From: JBFHQE01 sp041592335
Lineage (GTDB): Bacteria > Pseudomonadota > Gammaproteobacteria > Thiohalobacterales > Thiohalobacteraceae
Reading direction: 5' to 3'
NCBI GenBank assembly: GCA_041592335.1
Contig: JBFHQE010000011.1
Location: 31,809 to 95,808, forward strand
DNA: 64,000 nucleotides
In this document: positions 1-7,490 of the stretch, in pieces
Layout: each line of letters begins with the position of its first letter
Position numbering within the stretch: the first letter of the stretch is position 1
The notes under the pieces: generated by a model
The model's database searches: none
What the model was told of the DNA's origin: nothing
What the model saw: the letters and a program-made list of their open reading frames with translations, nothing else
Program-made: the position numbers and the translations under genes

Positions 1-53
1 GGGAGATAACCTCCCATGACATAAGTCGCTAAACGACGCATCAATTCGCGCAT
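1..53 (-). CDS. N-terminal fragment of a protein encoded after rpsR (possibly DUF2232 membrane protein)
   Basis: An ATG at 53 on the minus strand opens a frame that runs off the window edge after 17 codons (MRELMRRLATYVMGGYL). A GGAG/GGAAG ribosome-binding stretch lies just upstream. It is the next gene after rpsR in the same direction. In many gammaproteobacteria this slot holds a DUF2232 membrane protein or rplI; the short basic, then hydrophobic N-terminus fits DUF2232 better than L9, but 17 residues cannot settle it. Confidence 0.4.
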   Translation of the reverse strand, partial: MRELMRRLATYVMGGYL

Positions 54-84
54 CGTCTTCCGACTCCGTCAGAACAAATAAAAA

Positions 85-309
85 TTAATGCGCGTCGCAG
101 TACGGCAACAGGGCCAGGTAACGCGCACGCTTGATCGCCGAAGACAGCTGACGCTGATACTTGGCGCTGGTACCTGTAATACGACTCGGTACAATCTTGC
201 CAGTTTCGGTAATGTAGTTCTTCAGCGTACCAAGATCCTTGTAATCGATCTCTTCAACACCTTCTGCTGAAAAACGGCAGAACTTACGGCGGCGGAAATA
301 ACGGGACAT
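85..309 (-). CDS. rpsR: 30S ribosomal protein S18
   Basis: A 74-residue basic protein of the usual S18 length, with the family's N-terminal RRRKFCRF stretch and the IDYKD..TLKNYITETGKIVPSRITGT core, ending in a basic SSAIKRARYLALLPY helix. S18 sits on the 30S platform and contacts S6, which is encoded two genes upstream. Third gene of rpsF-priB-rpsR, 30 bp after priB, and so presumably transcribed from the rpsF promoter at about 1180. Confidence 0.97.
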   Translation of the reverse strand: MSRYFRRRKFCRFSAEGVEEIDYKDLGTLKNYITETGKIVPSRITGTSAKYQRQLSSAIKRARYLALLPYCDAH

Positions 310-339
310 AACGTCTTCCTCTATACAATCAGAGCGGGC

Positions 340-648
340 TTATTCGCTCATCAGTTCAATCAATTGTGCGTGCAGTGCGAGCTTACGATCGGCATCGCGG
401 TAATTCTCACGCGTAATAAAACCTTCAATTCGGACCTGTTGATCCTGGGTCAATGCGGCTGCCTGACTGGCCAGTGGATCGCCGGTACACACCACCTCGA
501 TGTGAAATTGCGCTTCCCGCGCCAAACCGGCTTCCTGTTGCTGCGAGTGGTGCGCCAGCACAAATCGACTAATGACGATTCCTGCTGGGCTGCGCCGGGT
601 TTGCGATGGCCGGGCAACAGTGCCTGTCACTCGGAATCGATTACTCAC
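340..648 (-). CDS. priB: Primosomal replication protein N (PriB)
   Basis: A 102-residue single OB-fold protein between rpsF and rpsR, the invariable location of priB in gamma- and betaproteobacteria. The order of strands (VTGTVARPSQTRRSPAGI, then FHIEVVCTGD, then QVRIEGFITRENYRDADRKL, then LHAQLIEL) follows the SSB-like fold. PriB helps PriA and DnaT reload DnaB at stalled forks by binding single-stranded DNA. Sequence conservation in PriB is low, so the call rests on length, fold pattern and position. Confidence 0.92.
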   Translation of the reverse strand: MSNRFRVTGTVARPSQTRRSPAGIVISRFVLAHHSQQQEAGLAREAQFHIEVVCTGDPLASQAAALTQDQQVRIEGFITRENYRDADRKLALHAQLIELMSE

Positions 649-669
649 GCGGCAACGCCTCGATCAGGA

Positions 670-1077
670 TTAAGCAGCATCCTCCGAATCATCGTCATCG
701 CTGCTGTCATCGGAGTCATAACTGTCGTCACGCTCATCGCGCGTGTCGCTCTTGTCATCGTCCTTCTTGGCCAGCAACGAAGTGTCGGTAACCGGGCCCT
801 TCATGTTGATGACCATATTACGCAGCACGGCATCGTTGAAACGGAACGCACTGGTCAGTTCATCCAGGGTTGCCTGATCGCATTCGATGTTCATCAGCAC
901 ATAATGCGCCTTGTGCACTTTCTGAATGGGATAAGCGAGTTGACGACGGCCCCAATCCTCTAAACGATGGATCTTGCCGCCAGTTGATTCGATGGAAGAA
1001 CGGTAACGTTCAACCATAGCAGGAACTTGTTCGCTCTGGTCCGGGTGAACCAGGAACACGATTTCATAGTGTCGCAT
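670..1077 (-). CDS. rpsF: 30S ribosomal protein S6
   Basis: A 135-residue protein beginning MRHYEIVFLVHPDQSEQV, the S6 start. Residues 1-100 form the usual beta-alpha-beta fold that pairs with S18. From about residue 105 the chain is a strongly acidic Asp/Glu/Ser tail (KKDDDKSDTRDERDD and onward), as in enterobacterial S6 where RimK adds glutamates. First gene of the rpsF-priB-rpsR operon, with a good sigma-70 promoter upstream inside the end of rlmB. Confidence 0.97.
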   Translation of the reverse strand: MRHYEIVFLVHPDQSEQVPAMVERYRSSIESTGGKIHRLEDWGRRQLAYPIQKVHKAHYVLMNIECDQATLDELTSAFRFNDAVLRNMVINMKGPVTDTSLLAKKDDDKSDTRDERDDSYDSDDSSDDDDSEDAA

Positions 1078-1173
1078 TGTGACTCCCTATGGATTTAAGC
1101 TACCCGCCCAGTGCGGTGTAGCAAGGAGATGGCGCTGGTCGATCGAAATCGGGCCAGGGCCAGAAAGGCGCGC

Positions 1174-1202
1174 ATTATAGCCAGTCAATTACCGGGTTTC
1201 AA
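1174..1202 (-). promoter_or_regulatory. Sigma-70 promoter of the rpsF operon
   Basis: On the minus strand TTGAAA (1202-1197) and TATAAT (1179-1174) are separated by exactly 17 bp. The -10 box is preceded by GGC and followed by a GC-rich discriminator (gcgcgcc), as in growth-rate and stringently controlled ribosomal promoters. The -35 box overlaps the last codons of rlmB. The predicted transcript starts near 1167, about 90 nt before rpsF. Confidence 0.8.
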
Positions 1203-1940
1203 CGATTTACGCTGGCGCAAAGCCTCGAACAGGCAGATGCCGGTCGCCACCGAAACATTCAGGCTCTCGACCGTTCCGGCCATAGGTATGGCAAAAAGCC
1301 CGTCGCACTGTTCGCGGGTCAGGCGCCGCAAGCCCTTGCCCTCGCTACCCATCACCAGCCCGATCGCGCCCGATAAACCCATATCATACAGTGACTTGGA
1401 TTCCTCACCGGCCGCGCCATAAAGCCAGATACCGCGCTCCCGCAATTGCTGCAGGGTGCGCGCCAGGTTGGTCACGGCAAACAGCGCCAGGGTCTCGGCC
1501 GCCCCGCAGGCCACCTTGCGTACGGTGGGCGTAATACCGACGGACTTGTCCTTCGGCAGGATGACGGCGTCCACCCCAGCGGCATCGGCGCTGCGCAGGC
1601 AGGCGCCCAGGTTGTGCGGATCCTGCACCCCGTCCAGCACCAGCAGAAAGGGAGGATGATCCAGTTCATCGAGATAAGCGGCCAGGGCCTTCTCGCCGCG
1701 CAGGCTACCGGCCTCGACCAATGCGACCACACCCTGATGCTTGCCCTTGACCAGCTTGTCCAGCTCGCCGCGCGGACGATATTCAATGGCGATTCCCAGG
1801 TCCGCGGCGCGATCGCGGATCTCGGCCATGCGCTCGTCTTCGCGCCCGGCCTGCAACCACAACACGGAAATACCCGCGCTTCCGCCACGCAGCAAACTCT
1901 TTACGGCATGCAAGCCGAATACGTATTCAGGAGAGGACAT
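1185..1940 (-). CDS. rlmB: 23S rRNA (guanosine-2251-2'-O)-methyltransferase RlmB
   Basis: A 251-residue SPOUT/TrmH methyltransferase. Residues 1-70 are the small L30e-like substrate-binding domain (YVFGLHAVKSLL). The catalytic domain has SpoU motif 1 (NLGACLRSADAAGVDAVILP, near residue 108), motif 2 (LVMGSEGKGL) and motif 3 (IPMAGTVESLNVSVATGI), which form the trefoil knot that binds S-adenosylmethionine. It methylates G2251 in the peptidyl-transferase P loop. It lies downstream of rnr as in enterics, but an OmpA-like lipoprotein gene and two repeats intervene. Confidence 0.95.
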   Translation of the reverse strand: MSSPEYVFGLHAVKSLLRGGSAGISVLWLQAGREDERMAEIRDRAADLGIAIEYRPRGELDKLVKGKHQGVVALVEAGSLRGEKALAAYLDELDHPPFLLVLDGVQDPHNLGACLRSADAAGVDAVILPKDKSVGITPTVRKVACGAAETLALFAVTNLARTLQQLRERGIWLYGAAGEESKSLYDMGLSGAIGLVMGSEGKGLRRLTREQCDGLFAIPMAGTVESLNVSVATGICLFEALRQRKSLKPGN

Positions 1941-1971
1941 TGTATAAATTTATAAAAAGGCCAAAACAATT

Positions 1972-2043
1972 CGTCATTCCGGCAAAAGCCGGAATCCAGG
2001 AAATCATATGCTCCTGGACCCCGGCCTTCGCCGGGGTGACGTC
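1972..2043. repeat. Two dispersed palindromic repeats (family A: CCGGCnnnnGCCGG core)
   Basis: Two imperfect palindromes fill the gap between rlmB and the OmpA-like gene: 1972-2000 (GTCATTCCGGCAAAAGCCGG core, then aatccagg) and, inverted, 2013-2043 (CTGGACCCCGGCCTTCGCCG core, then gggtgacg). The same unit recurs near 15.2, 54.3-54.7 and 57.2 kb, so this is a genome-dispersed family. The facing pair could form a long hairpin and end rnr-operon transcription before rlmB. Confidence 0.85.
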
Positions 2044-2049
2044 CTGTTA

Positions 2050-2751
2050 TTAGTTCCAGCTGGCTGGTTGAGTGGGCGGTGGTTCGTAAGCTCTTTGCTC
2101 CTGCCCTTCCACGATCGGCTTAACAAACAACTCGACGCGGCGATTCAACTGACGGCCCGCCTCGGTGTCATTGGTGGCACGTGGCTCAAGTTCACCGCGC
2201 CCTTCCGCGCGCAAGCGTGCGCCATCGACACCCTGAGAGATGAAGTAATTCATGACACTGCTGGCGCGTCGTTCGGAAAGTCCCTGATTATAGGCTTCCG
2301 AGCCCACGCTATCGGTATGACCCACAACATGCACCACTGTTTTTGGATAGCGCTGGAGAATACCCGCAACCTTGTCCAGGGTGGGACGGAAGGTCGGTTT
2401 GATCGCCGCGCTGCCAAAGTCGAAAGACACTTCACTGGCAATGTCGATTTTCAGGGTCTCATCTTGCAGGCGCTGGATCTCGATTGCATTGCGACGTTGC
2501 TCTTCCGCCAGCGCCGCTTCCATTTCCTGCTGCTGCTTGTCCATGTAATTACCCACCATGCCACCGGCAACAGCGCCCACGGCGGCACCGACAAAGCGAC
2601 CAGAATCATCGTCCAGCTGATGACCCAGAACGGCCCCCAGTACTGCGCCTACTGCGGCACCCGTTTTGGCACGACGGTTCGGATCGTCGGCCGCACAGGC
2701 CGTCAGCAACATGGCAATCGAAGTAACCAGTAATGTTCTCTTGAATTTCAT
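2050..2751 (-). CDS. OmpA-family outer-membrane lipoprotein (YiaD-like)
   Basis: A 233-residue lipoprotein: signal peptide with lipobox LTAC (Cys about 19), then a glycine-zipper segment of about residues 29-68 (AAVGAVLGAVLG..., AAVGAVAGGMVGNYMDK), a short coiled-coil and an OmpA/MotB peptidoglycan-binding domain (about 105-215, VVHVVGHTDSVGSEAYNQGL...RRVELFV). The C-domain binds diaminopimelate in peptidoglycan, tethering the outer membrane to the wall. It follows rnr by 2 bp and is probably co-transcribed with it. Confidence 0.9.
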   Translation of the reverse strand: MKFKRTLLVTSIAMLLTACAADDPNRRAKTGAAVGAVLGAVLGHQLDDDSGRFVGAAVGAVAGGMVGNYMDKQQQEMEAALAEEQRRNAIEIQRLQDETLKIDIASEVSFDFGSAAIKPTFRPTLDKVAGILQRYPKTVVHVVGHTDSVGSEAYNQGLSERRASSVMNYFISQGVDGARLRAEGRGELEPRATNDTEAGRQLNRRVELFVKPIVEGQEQRAYEPPPTQPASWN

Positions 2752-2753
2752 CC

Positions 2754-5135
2754 TTAACTTCTCCTTCTGCGTCGTGAACGCGATTTACTCTCTTTCCTGG
2801 AGTCCTGTTTATTTTTTCGGCCTCCACGCTTGCTCTTTGGCCCGGATTTACCCTTGTCCTTTTTATCAGATCTTCGCTGAACCTTTTCTGAACGCGCCTC
2901 GCTGGACGACGACTTTTTCCCGCCCCCGCCAGTCACCAGGTCGAAATCAATCTTGCGGTCATCCAGGCTGACGCGCGCCACCCTGACTTCGACACGGTCG
3001 CCCAGCCGGAACACGGCACCCGTGCGCTCTCCGACCAGGCGGTGATGCGTGGCATCGAAATGATAATAGTCGTTATGCAGGGCGGTAACATGCACCAGGC
3101 CCTCGACAAAGATATCTTCAAGTTCGATAAAAATCCCGAACGAGGTCACACTGGTGATAATTCCCGGATAGACATTCCCGACCTTGTCCATCATGTATTC
3201 GCATTTCAGCCAGTCGGTCGCATCCCGGGTCGCTTCATCCGCGCGGCGCTCGGTGGTCGAACACTGCTCGCCAAAGCGCACCATATCCTGTTCGGTGTAA
3301 TTGAATTTCTGCTTGCGCTTGCGATCCTTGTTACGCAACACATGGCGAATGGCGCGATGCACCAGCAGATCGGGATAACGCCGGATCGGCGAGGTGAAAT
3401 GCAGGTACTGGGGCAATGCCAGACCAAAATGGCCGACATTTTTTGGCGAATACTGTGCCTGCATCAGGGAGCGCAGCATCACCGTCTGGATCAGGTGCGC
3501 ATCCGGCCTGCCCTGTACCTGTGACAGCAGTTTCGCGTAATCCTGGGCTTCCGGCTCATCACCCCCCGATAGCTGCAAACCCAGTTCTCCCAGAAACTCG
3601 CGCAGCTGGGTTAATTTCTCATTACTGGGCACCTCGTGCACGCGATACAAAGTCGGCATTTTATGCCGTTCGAGGAAGCGGGCCGAGGCCACATTCGCGG
3701 CAATCATCGCCTCTTCAATCATCTTGTGCGCGTCATTACGCACCACCGGCTGGATGCGTTCGATCTTGCGGTCCGCGCCAAACACAATGCGAGTTTCGGT
3801 GGTATCGAAATCGATCGCGCCTCGCGATTCCCGCTGCTGGCGCATCACCAGATACAGACGATGCAATTCGTCCAGATGCGGCGTGAGCGCGGCATACTTG
3901 CCGCGCAGTTTTTCATCCTGCTGCATCACCATGGCGCCGACTTCGTCATAAGTCAGGCGCGCATGGGATTTCATCACCCCTTCCATAAAGCGGCTGCGCA
4001 AGATCTTGCCGTCATCCGTGATATACATTTCGCAGGCCATGCACAGGCGGTCGACCTTCGGATTTATCGAGCAGAGACCATTGGAGAGAATCTCCGGCAG
4101 CATCGGAATCACTCGCTCCGGGAAGTAGACCGAGTTACCGCGTTTTTCCGCCTCCTGGTCGAGCGCGCTGCCCGGATGGACGTAATGCGACACGTCGGCG
4201 ATGGCGACAATCAGCCGCCAGCCCTTGGCCTTGCGTTCGCAGTACACGGCATCATCGAAATCCCGCGAATCCGCACCATCGATTGTCACCAGTGGCAACG
4301 CCCGCAAGTCTTCGCGGCCGCGCTTGGCGGCGGGAGAAACCGTTGGCTTCAGTCCGGCAATCTCCTGCTCCACATCCTCTGGCCATTCCAGCGGCAGGTT
4401 ATGGGAGCGGATCGAAATATCGATTTCCATGCCGGGCGCCATGTGCTCACCCAGCACTTCCGCCACCCGACCGACCGGCGGTCGGCGGAAGGTCGGCTGT
4501 TCGATGATCTCGACTTCGACTATCTGACCGGGTTCAGCGCCACCACTTTCACCGGGAGGGATGCGGATATCGTGCGTGATGCGCTTATTGTCGGCGACAA
4601 CATGGTCGACCCCGGCTTCGGAAAAGAAGCGACCCACCACGCGCTGCGTATTGCGCACTGTAACCTCGACCAGCGACCCTTCACGCCGACCGCGCCGGTC
4701 TTCGCCCACCACGCGCCCGACCACGCGATCGCCGTGAAACAGCGAGCGCATTTCCCGGGCGGAAAGAAACAGGTCGTCCGAACCGTCATCCGGCACCAGA
4801 AAGCCGAACCCGTCAGGATGCGCGATGATGCGCCCCTGGATCAGCTCCAGCTTGTCGATAAGCCCATAACCCCCGCGTCGGTTGCGATGCACCTGCGCAT
4901 CCCGCTCCATGGCCCGCAGGCGCCGCCGTAGCGCCTCCAGCTCATCCGGCTCGCGCAAACCCGCGGCGGTGGCAATGGCTTCCATGTCCAGGGGAACGCC
5001 GGCCTTGGCAATCAGATCCATCAGAAATTCCCGGCTGGGAATGGGACGTTCGTAATTACTGGCTTCGCGTTTGGCGTGCGGGTCCTTGCCGACCCATCGG
5101 TTTCGTGTGGTACGTCGCTGCTGTTTCTTTGTCAT
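2754..5135 (-). CDS. rnr: Ribonuclease R
   Basis: A 793-residue 3'-5' exoribonuclease that degrades structured RNA and works in tmRNA quality control. Domain order: N-terminal winged-helix (about 30-90), cold-shock domains (about 95-240), RNB catalytic domain with the metal-binding Asp cluster DGADSRDFDDAV (about residue 290) and a YAHFTSPIRRYPDLLVHR-type segment, here ALPQYLHFTSPIRRYPDL (near 580), S1 domain (GIITSVTSFGIFIELEDIFV), then a Lys/Ser/Arg-rich basic tail (last 60 residues) typical of RNase R. A perfect 16-bp palindrome lies in its leader. Confidence 0.97.
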   Translation of the reverse strand: MTKKQQRRTTRNRWVGKDPHAKREASNYERPIPSREFLMDLIAKAGVPLDMEAIATAAGLREPDELEALRRRLRAMERDAQVHRNRRGGYGLIDKLELIQGRIIAHPDGFGFLVPDDGSDDLFLSAREMRSLFHGDRVVGRVVGEDRRGRREGSLVEVTVRNTQRVVGRFFSEAGVDHVVADNKRITHDIRIPPGESGGAEPGQIVEVEIIEQPTFRRPPVGRVAEVLGEHMAPGMEIDISIRSHNLPLEWPEDVEQEIAGLKPTVSPAAKRGREDLRALPLVTIDGADSRDFDDAVYCERKAKGWRLIVAIADVSHYVHPGSALDQEAEKRGNSVYFPERVIPMLPEILSNGLCSINPKVDRLCMACEMYITDDGKILRSRFMEGVMKSHARLTYDEVGAMVMQQDEKLRGKYAALTPHLDELHRLYLVMRQQRESRGAIDFDTTETRIVFGADRKIERIQPVVRNDAHKMIEEAMIAANVASARFLERHKMPTLYRVHEVPSNEKLTQLREFLGELGLQLSGGDEPEAQDYAKLLSQVQGRPDAHLIQTVMLRSLMQAQYSPKNVGHFGLALPQYLHFTSPIRRYPDLLVHRAIRHVLRNKDRKRKQKFNYTEQDMVRFGEQCSTTERRADEATRDATDWLKCEYMMDKVGNVYPGIITSVTSFGIFIELEDIFVEGLVHVTALHNDYYHFDATHHRLVGERTGAVFRLGDRVEVRVARVSLDDRKIDFDLVTGGGGKKSSSSEARSEKVQRRSDKKDKGKSGPKSKRGGRKNKQDSRKESKSRSRRRRRS

Positions 5136-5149
5136 GTATTAATCCGTTA

Positions 5150-5165
5150 GAGGGACAAGTCCCTC
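5150..5165. promoter_or_regulatory. Perfect palindrome in the rnr leader
   Basis: GAGGGACAAGTCCCTC is a 7+2+7 perfect inverted repeat 15 bp upstream of the rnr start codon. It could be an RNA hairpin near the ribosome-binding region or an operator. No poly-T follows on the minus strand, so it is not a terminator. Confidence 0.45.
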
Positions 5166-5183
5166 GGTCAACGTTATTGTCCG

Positions 5184-5212
5184 TTGACAACTGTAAATCC
5201 TGGCGGTAAAGT
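5184..5212 (+). promoter_or_regulatory. Sigma-70 promoter of the tRNA-Leu gene
   Basis: TTGACA (5184-5189) and TAAAGT (5207-5212) are separated by 17 bp and followed by a GC-rich discriminator (gcgcggct) typical of stable-RNA promoters. The expected start is near 5219, about 36 bp before the mature tRNA. Confidence 0.8.
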
Positions 5213-5254
5213 GCGCGGCTCTCAGTGCTGCTGACCGGCAGTACTTCTGGCATT

Positions 5255-5341
5255 GCCGAGGTGGCGGAATTGGTAGACGCGCTAGCTTCAGGTGCTAGTG
5301 GGGGTAACCCCGTGGAGGTTCAAGTCCTCTCCTCGGCACCA
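5255..5341 (+). tRNA. tRNA-Leu (anticodon CAG)
   Basis: An 87-nt class II tRNA with encoded CCA. The acceptor stem pairs GCCGAGG with CCTCGGC, the D loop holds TTGGTAGACG, the anticodon stem CTAGC/GCTAG encloses loop TTCAGGT (anticodon CAG), the long variable arm is GTGGGGGTAACCCCGTGG-like, and the T arm is GAGGTTCAAGTCCTC. It reads CUG leucine codons, common in this GC-rich genome. It lies divergently from rnr. Confidence 0.97.
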
Positions 5342-5466
5342 TTCTAACAAAGCAACAGTCTCAACCCCAGAATAAAAATAACCTTATTGATTTGCGCTCT
5401 TATGCACTTGCGCGCACAATCGACACCAATAACGTTTAAGAAGTCCCTGCACTCAATCTGAATTTA

Positions 5467-6471
5467 ATGAAACAGCCTGTCATAATCTGCGACGATTCCA
5501 GCATGGCGCAAAAGATGCTTTTGCGTGCCCTGCCCAAGGACTGGGACGTAGACATCCGTTTTGCCAGCAATGGCGAACAGGCAATTGCCGCGCTGAATCA
5601 GGCACCAGCGGAATATCTGTTTCTCGACCTCAATATGCCCGTCATGGATGGCTACGAAACCCTGCAGGCAATGCTCGACCAGGGAATTGAATGCAAGGTA
5701 ATTGTCGTGTCCGGCGACATTCAGCCGGAAGCTCACCGCCGGGTTATGGAACTGGGTGCCATTGCTTTTATCAGGAAGCCGGTGGACACGGAACAACTCA
5801 CCGCCCTGCTCAGGGAAAATGGCGGTTATGACAGCGCATCCACTGCCAGCGGCGCCACCACCCAGCAAGCCACCGCCGACCTTAAGGTCGAAATGCGCGA
5901 CGCTTACCAGGAAATCACCAACATCGCGATCGGCCGCGCGGCTGACCTGCTGGCGCGACTGCTGGACGTATTCATCATCATGCCGATCCCGCAGGTCAAC
6001 ATGCTGGATCCGGGTGAATTGCAAATGGCGCTGGAATCGGCCGATGACGACGACATGTATTCCGCGATCTGCCAGGGGTTTACCGGCTCCGGCATTTCCG
6101 GTGAATCGCTACTGCTGTTCCACGAGTCCAGCATCGAGGATATCGCCAAACTGATGAAGTTCCGTGGCGAGATCAACGATGCGGCACAGCTGGAATTGCT
6201 GATGGACATCACCAGCGTACTCAATGGCGCCTGCCTCAAGGGAATTGCGGAACAGCTGGACGTGGAATTCGGCCAGAGCCACCCGGTGGTACTTGGCCGC
6301 CACATGCCGATATCGAATTTGATTAAAACCGGCAGCACCCGCTGGAAACGCACGCTCGCCATCGAGGTGCATTACACGATCGAAAACCACAACATCAAAT
6401 GCGACCTGTTGCTACTCTTCACCGAAGATTCAATTGAAGTCTTAAACAACAAACTCGATTACCTGACATGA
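5467..6471 (+). CDS. Response regulator with C-terminal CheC/CheX-like phosphatase domain
   Basis: A 334-residue two-domain protein. Residues 1-120 are a CheY-type receiver: acidic pair Asp9/Asp10, phospho-acceptor Asp54 in LFLDLNMPVMDG, and conserved Lys in FIRKPVD. After a Thr/Ala-rich linker, residues about 140-330 resemble CheC/CheX: EITNIAIGRAADLLA and TSVLNGACLKGIAEQL match the two helices that carry the E..N catalytic pair removing phosphate from CheY-P. It overlaps the next gene, a diguanylate cyclase, by 4 nt, so the pair is translationally coupled and probably links phosphorelay state to c-di-GMP. No chemotaxis genes are nearby. Confidence 0.85.
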   Translation: MKQPVIICDDSSMAQKMLLRALPKDWDVDIRFASNGEQAIAALNQAPAEYLFLDLNMPVMDGYETLQAMLDQGIECKVIVVSGDIQPEAHRRVMELGAIAFIRKPVDTEQLTALLRENGGYDSASTASGATTQQATADLKVEMRDAYQEITNIAIGRAADLLARLLDVFIIMPIPQVNMLDPGELQMALESADDDDMYSAICQGFTGSGISGESLLLFHESSIEDIAKLMKFRGEINDAAQLELLMDITSVLNGACLKGIAEQLDVEFGQSHPVVLGRHMPISNLIKTGSTRWKRTLAIEVHYTIENHNIKCDLLLLFTEDSIEVLNNKLDYLT

Positions 6472-7424
6472 CAGCGGATACTCAATTCAAGGACTTCCAC
6501 TGGCTGATGGGCATGCTGGACGGCATCGATGTCGGCCTGGTCGTAATCAACCACAGCTTCACCATCGAGGTCTGGAACCGCTTCATGTCAAGCCACAGCG
6601 GCCTGGAACCCTCCGATGTGCAGGCCAAATCGATCTTTGATGTTTTCCCGGAACTCTCCCGGGACTGGTTTACCCAGAAAGTCGAATCGGTTTTCCTGTT
6701 AAATAACCGATCGTTCACCATTCACGAACAACGTCCTTACCTGTTCAAATTCAAGAACAATCGCCCGATCACCGGTTCCGCTGAATTCATGTACCAGAAC
6801 GTCACGCTGCTACCGCTAACGGATGCGAGCGGCTCGGTGAGTCATGTTGGCATTGTGATTTACGATGTAACGGATCATGCGGTCAATAAAGTCGAACTTC
6901 AGTCCGCGAACAGCGAACTTACTCGCCTGAGCCGTACCGACCGGCTGACCGAACTGTACAATCGCGGCTACTGGGAAGAATGCCTGGTACGCGAACAACA
7001 GCGCTTTCGCCGTACCCAACAGCAGACCGCGCTCGTGATGTTCGATATCGACCACTTTAAAAAAGTGAATGACACGTACGGACACCAGGCTGGCGACGAA
7101 GTCATTCGCACCGTTTCGAGAATACTACGCAACTCGATGCGCACCACGGATATCGCCGGTCGTTATGGCGGCGAAGAGTTCGGGGTTATTCTGATCAGCA
7201 CCGATGAGGAAGGTTCGGTGTTTTTCGCCGAGCGCCTGCGCAAGCGCATCGAACAAACCCCGGTAACCCATGACGGCAGGGAAATTAAATTCACTATCAG
7301 TCTCGGGATTGCACCCTTGTCTGACAACATGAACGATCATACCCAGTGGATCGAGGCCGCCGACAAGGCCCTGTATCAATCCAAGGAAGGCGGACGCAAC
7401 CAGTACAAGGTTGCCAGTAGTTAA
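6468..7424 (+). CDS. PAS-GGDEF diguanylate cyclase
   Basis: A 318-residue soluble sensor cyclase. Residues about 12-135 form a PAS fold (LDGIDVGLVVINHSFTIEVW opening). A short coiled coil (VNKVELQSANSELTRLSRTD) leads to a GGDEF domain from about 155: DRLTELYNRGYWEE, FDIDHFKKVNDTYGHQAGD, then the active-site loop GGEEF. RTTD five residues before GGEEF is an intact RxxD inhibitory site, so the enzyme should make c-di-GMP with product feedback. The start overlaps the stop of the REC-CheC gene (ATGA). Confidence 0.93.
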   Translation: MTADTQFKDFHWLMGMLDGIDVGLVVINHSFTIEVWNRFMSSHSGLEPSDVQAKSIFDVFPELSRDWFTQKVESVFLLNNRSFTIHEQRPYLFKFKNNRPITGSAEFMYQNVTLLPLTDASGSVSHVGIVIYDVTDHAVNKVELQSANSELTRLSRTDRLTELYNRGYWEECLVREQQRFRRTQQQTALVMFDIDHFKKVNDTYGHQAGDEVIRTVSRILRNSMRTTDIAGRYGGEEFGVILISTDEEGSVFFAERLRKRIEQTPVTHDGREIKFTISLGIAPLSDNMNDHTQWIEAADKALYQSKEGGRNQYKVASS

Positions 7425-7440
7425 ATACAGCAGCAATTAA

Positions 7441-7480
7441 AAAAGGGGACAGAATTCAATTCTGCCCCCTTTTGTTTTGT
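7441..7480. terminator. Bidirectional rho-independent terminator between the GGDEF gene and purA
   Basis: AAAAGGGG, then CAGAATT / AATTCTG, then CCCCCTTTT form a long perfect hairpin, with a T-rich run following on the plus strand and A-rich sequence before it that gives a T run on the minus strand. It sits between two convergent genes and can stop both. Confidence 0.85.
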
Positions 7481-7490
7481 ACCCTTTTAT

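Noticed and set aside
364..963. A 199-residue plus-strand frame across priB and rpsF
   Set aside because: Spans two certain genes and their intergenic gap antisense, with no start signal.
3636..4931. A 431-residue open frame on the plus strand opposite rnr
   Set aside because: It is the mirror of a well-supported RNase R coding region and has no ribosome-binding site or recognisable domain.
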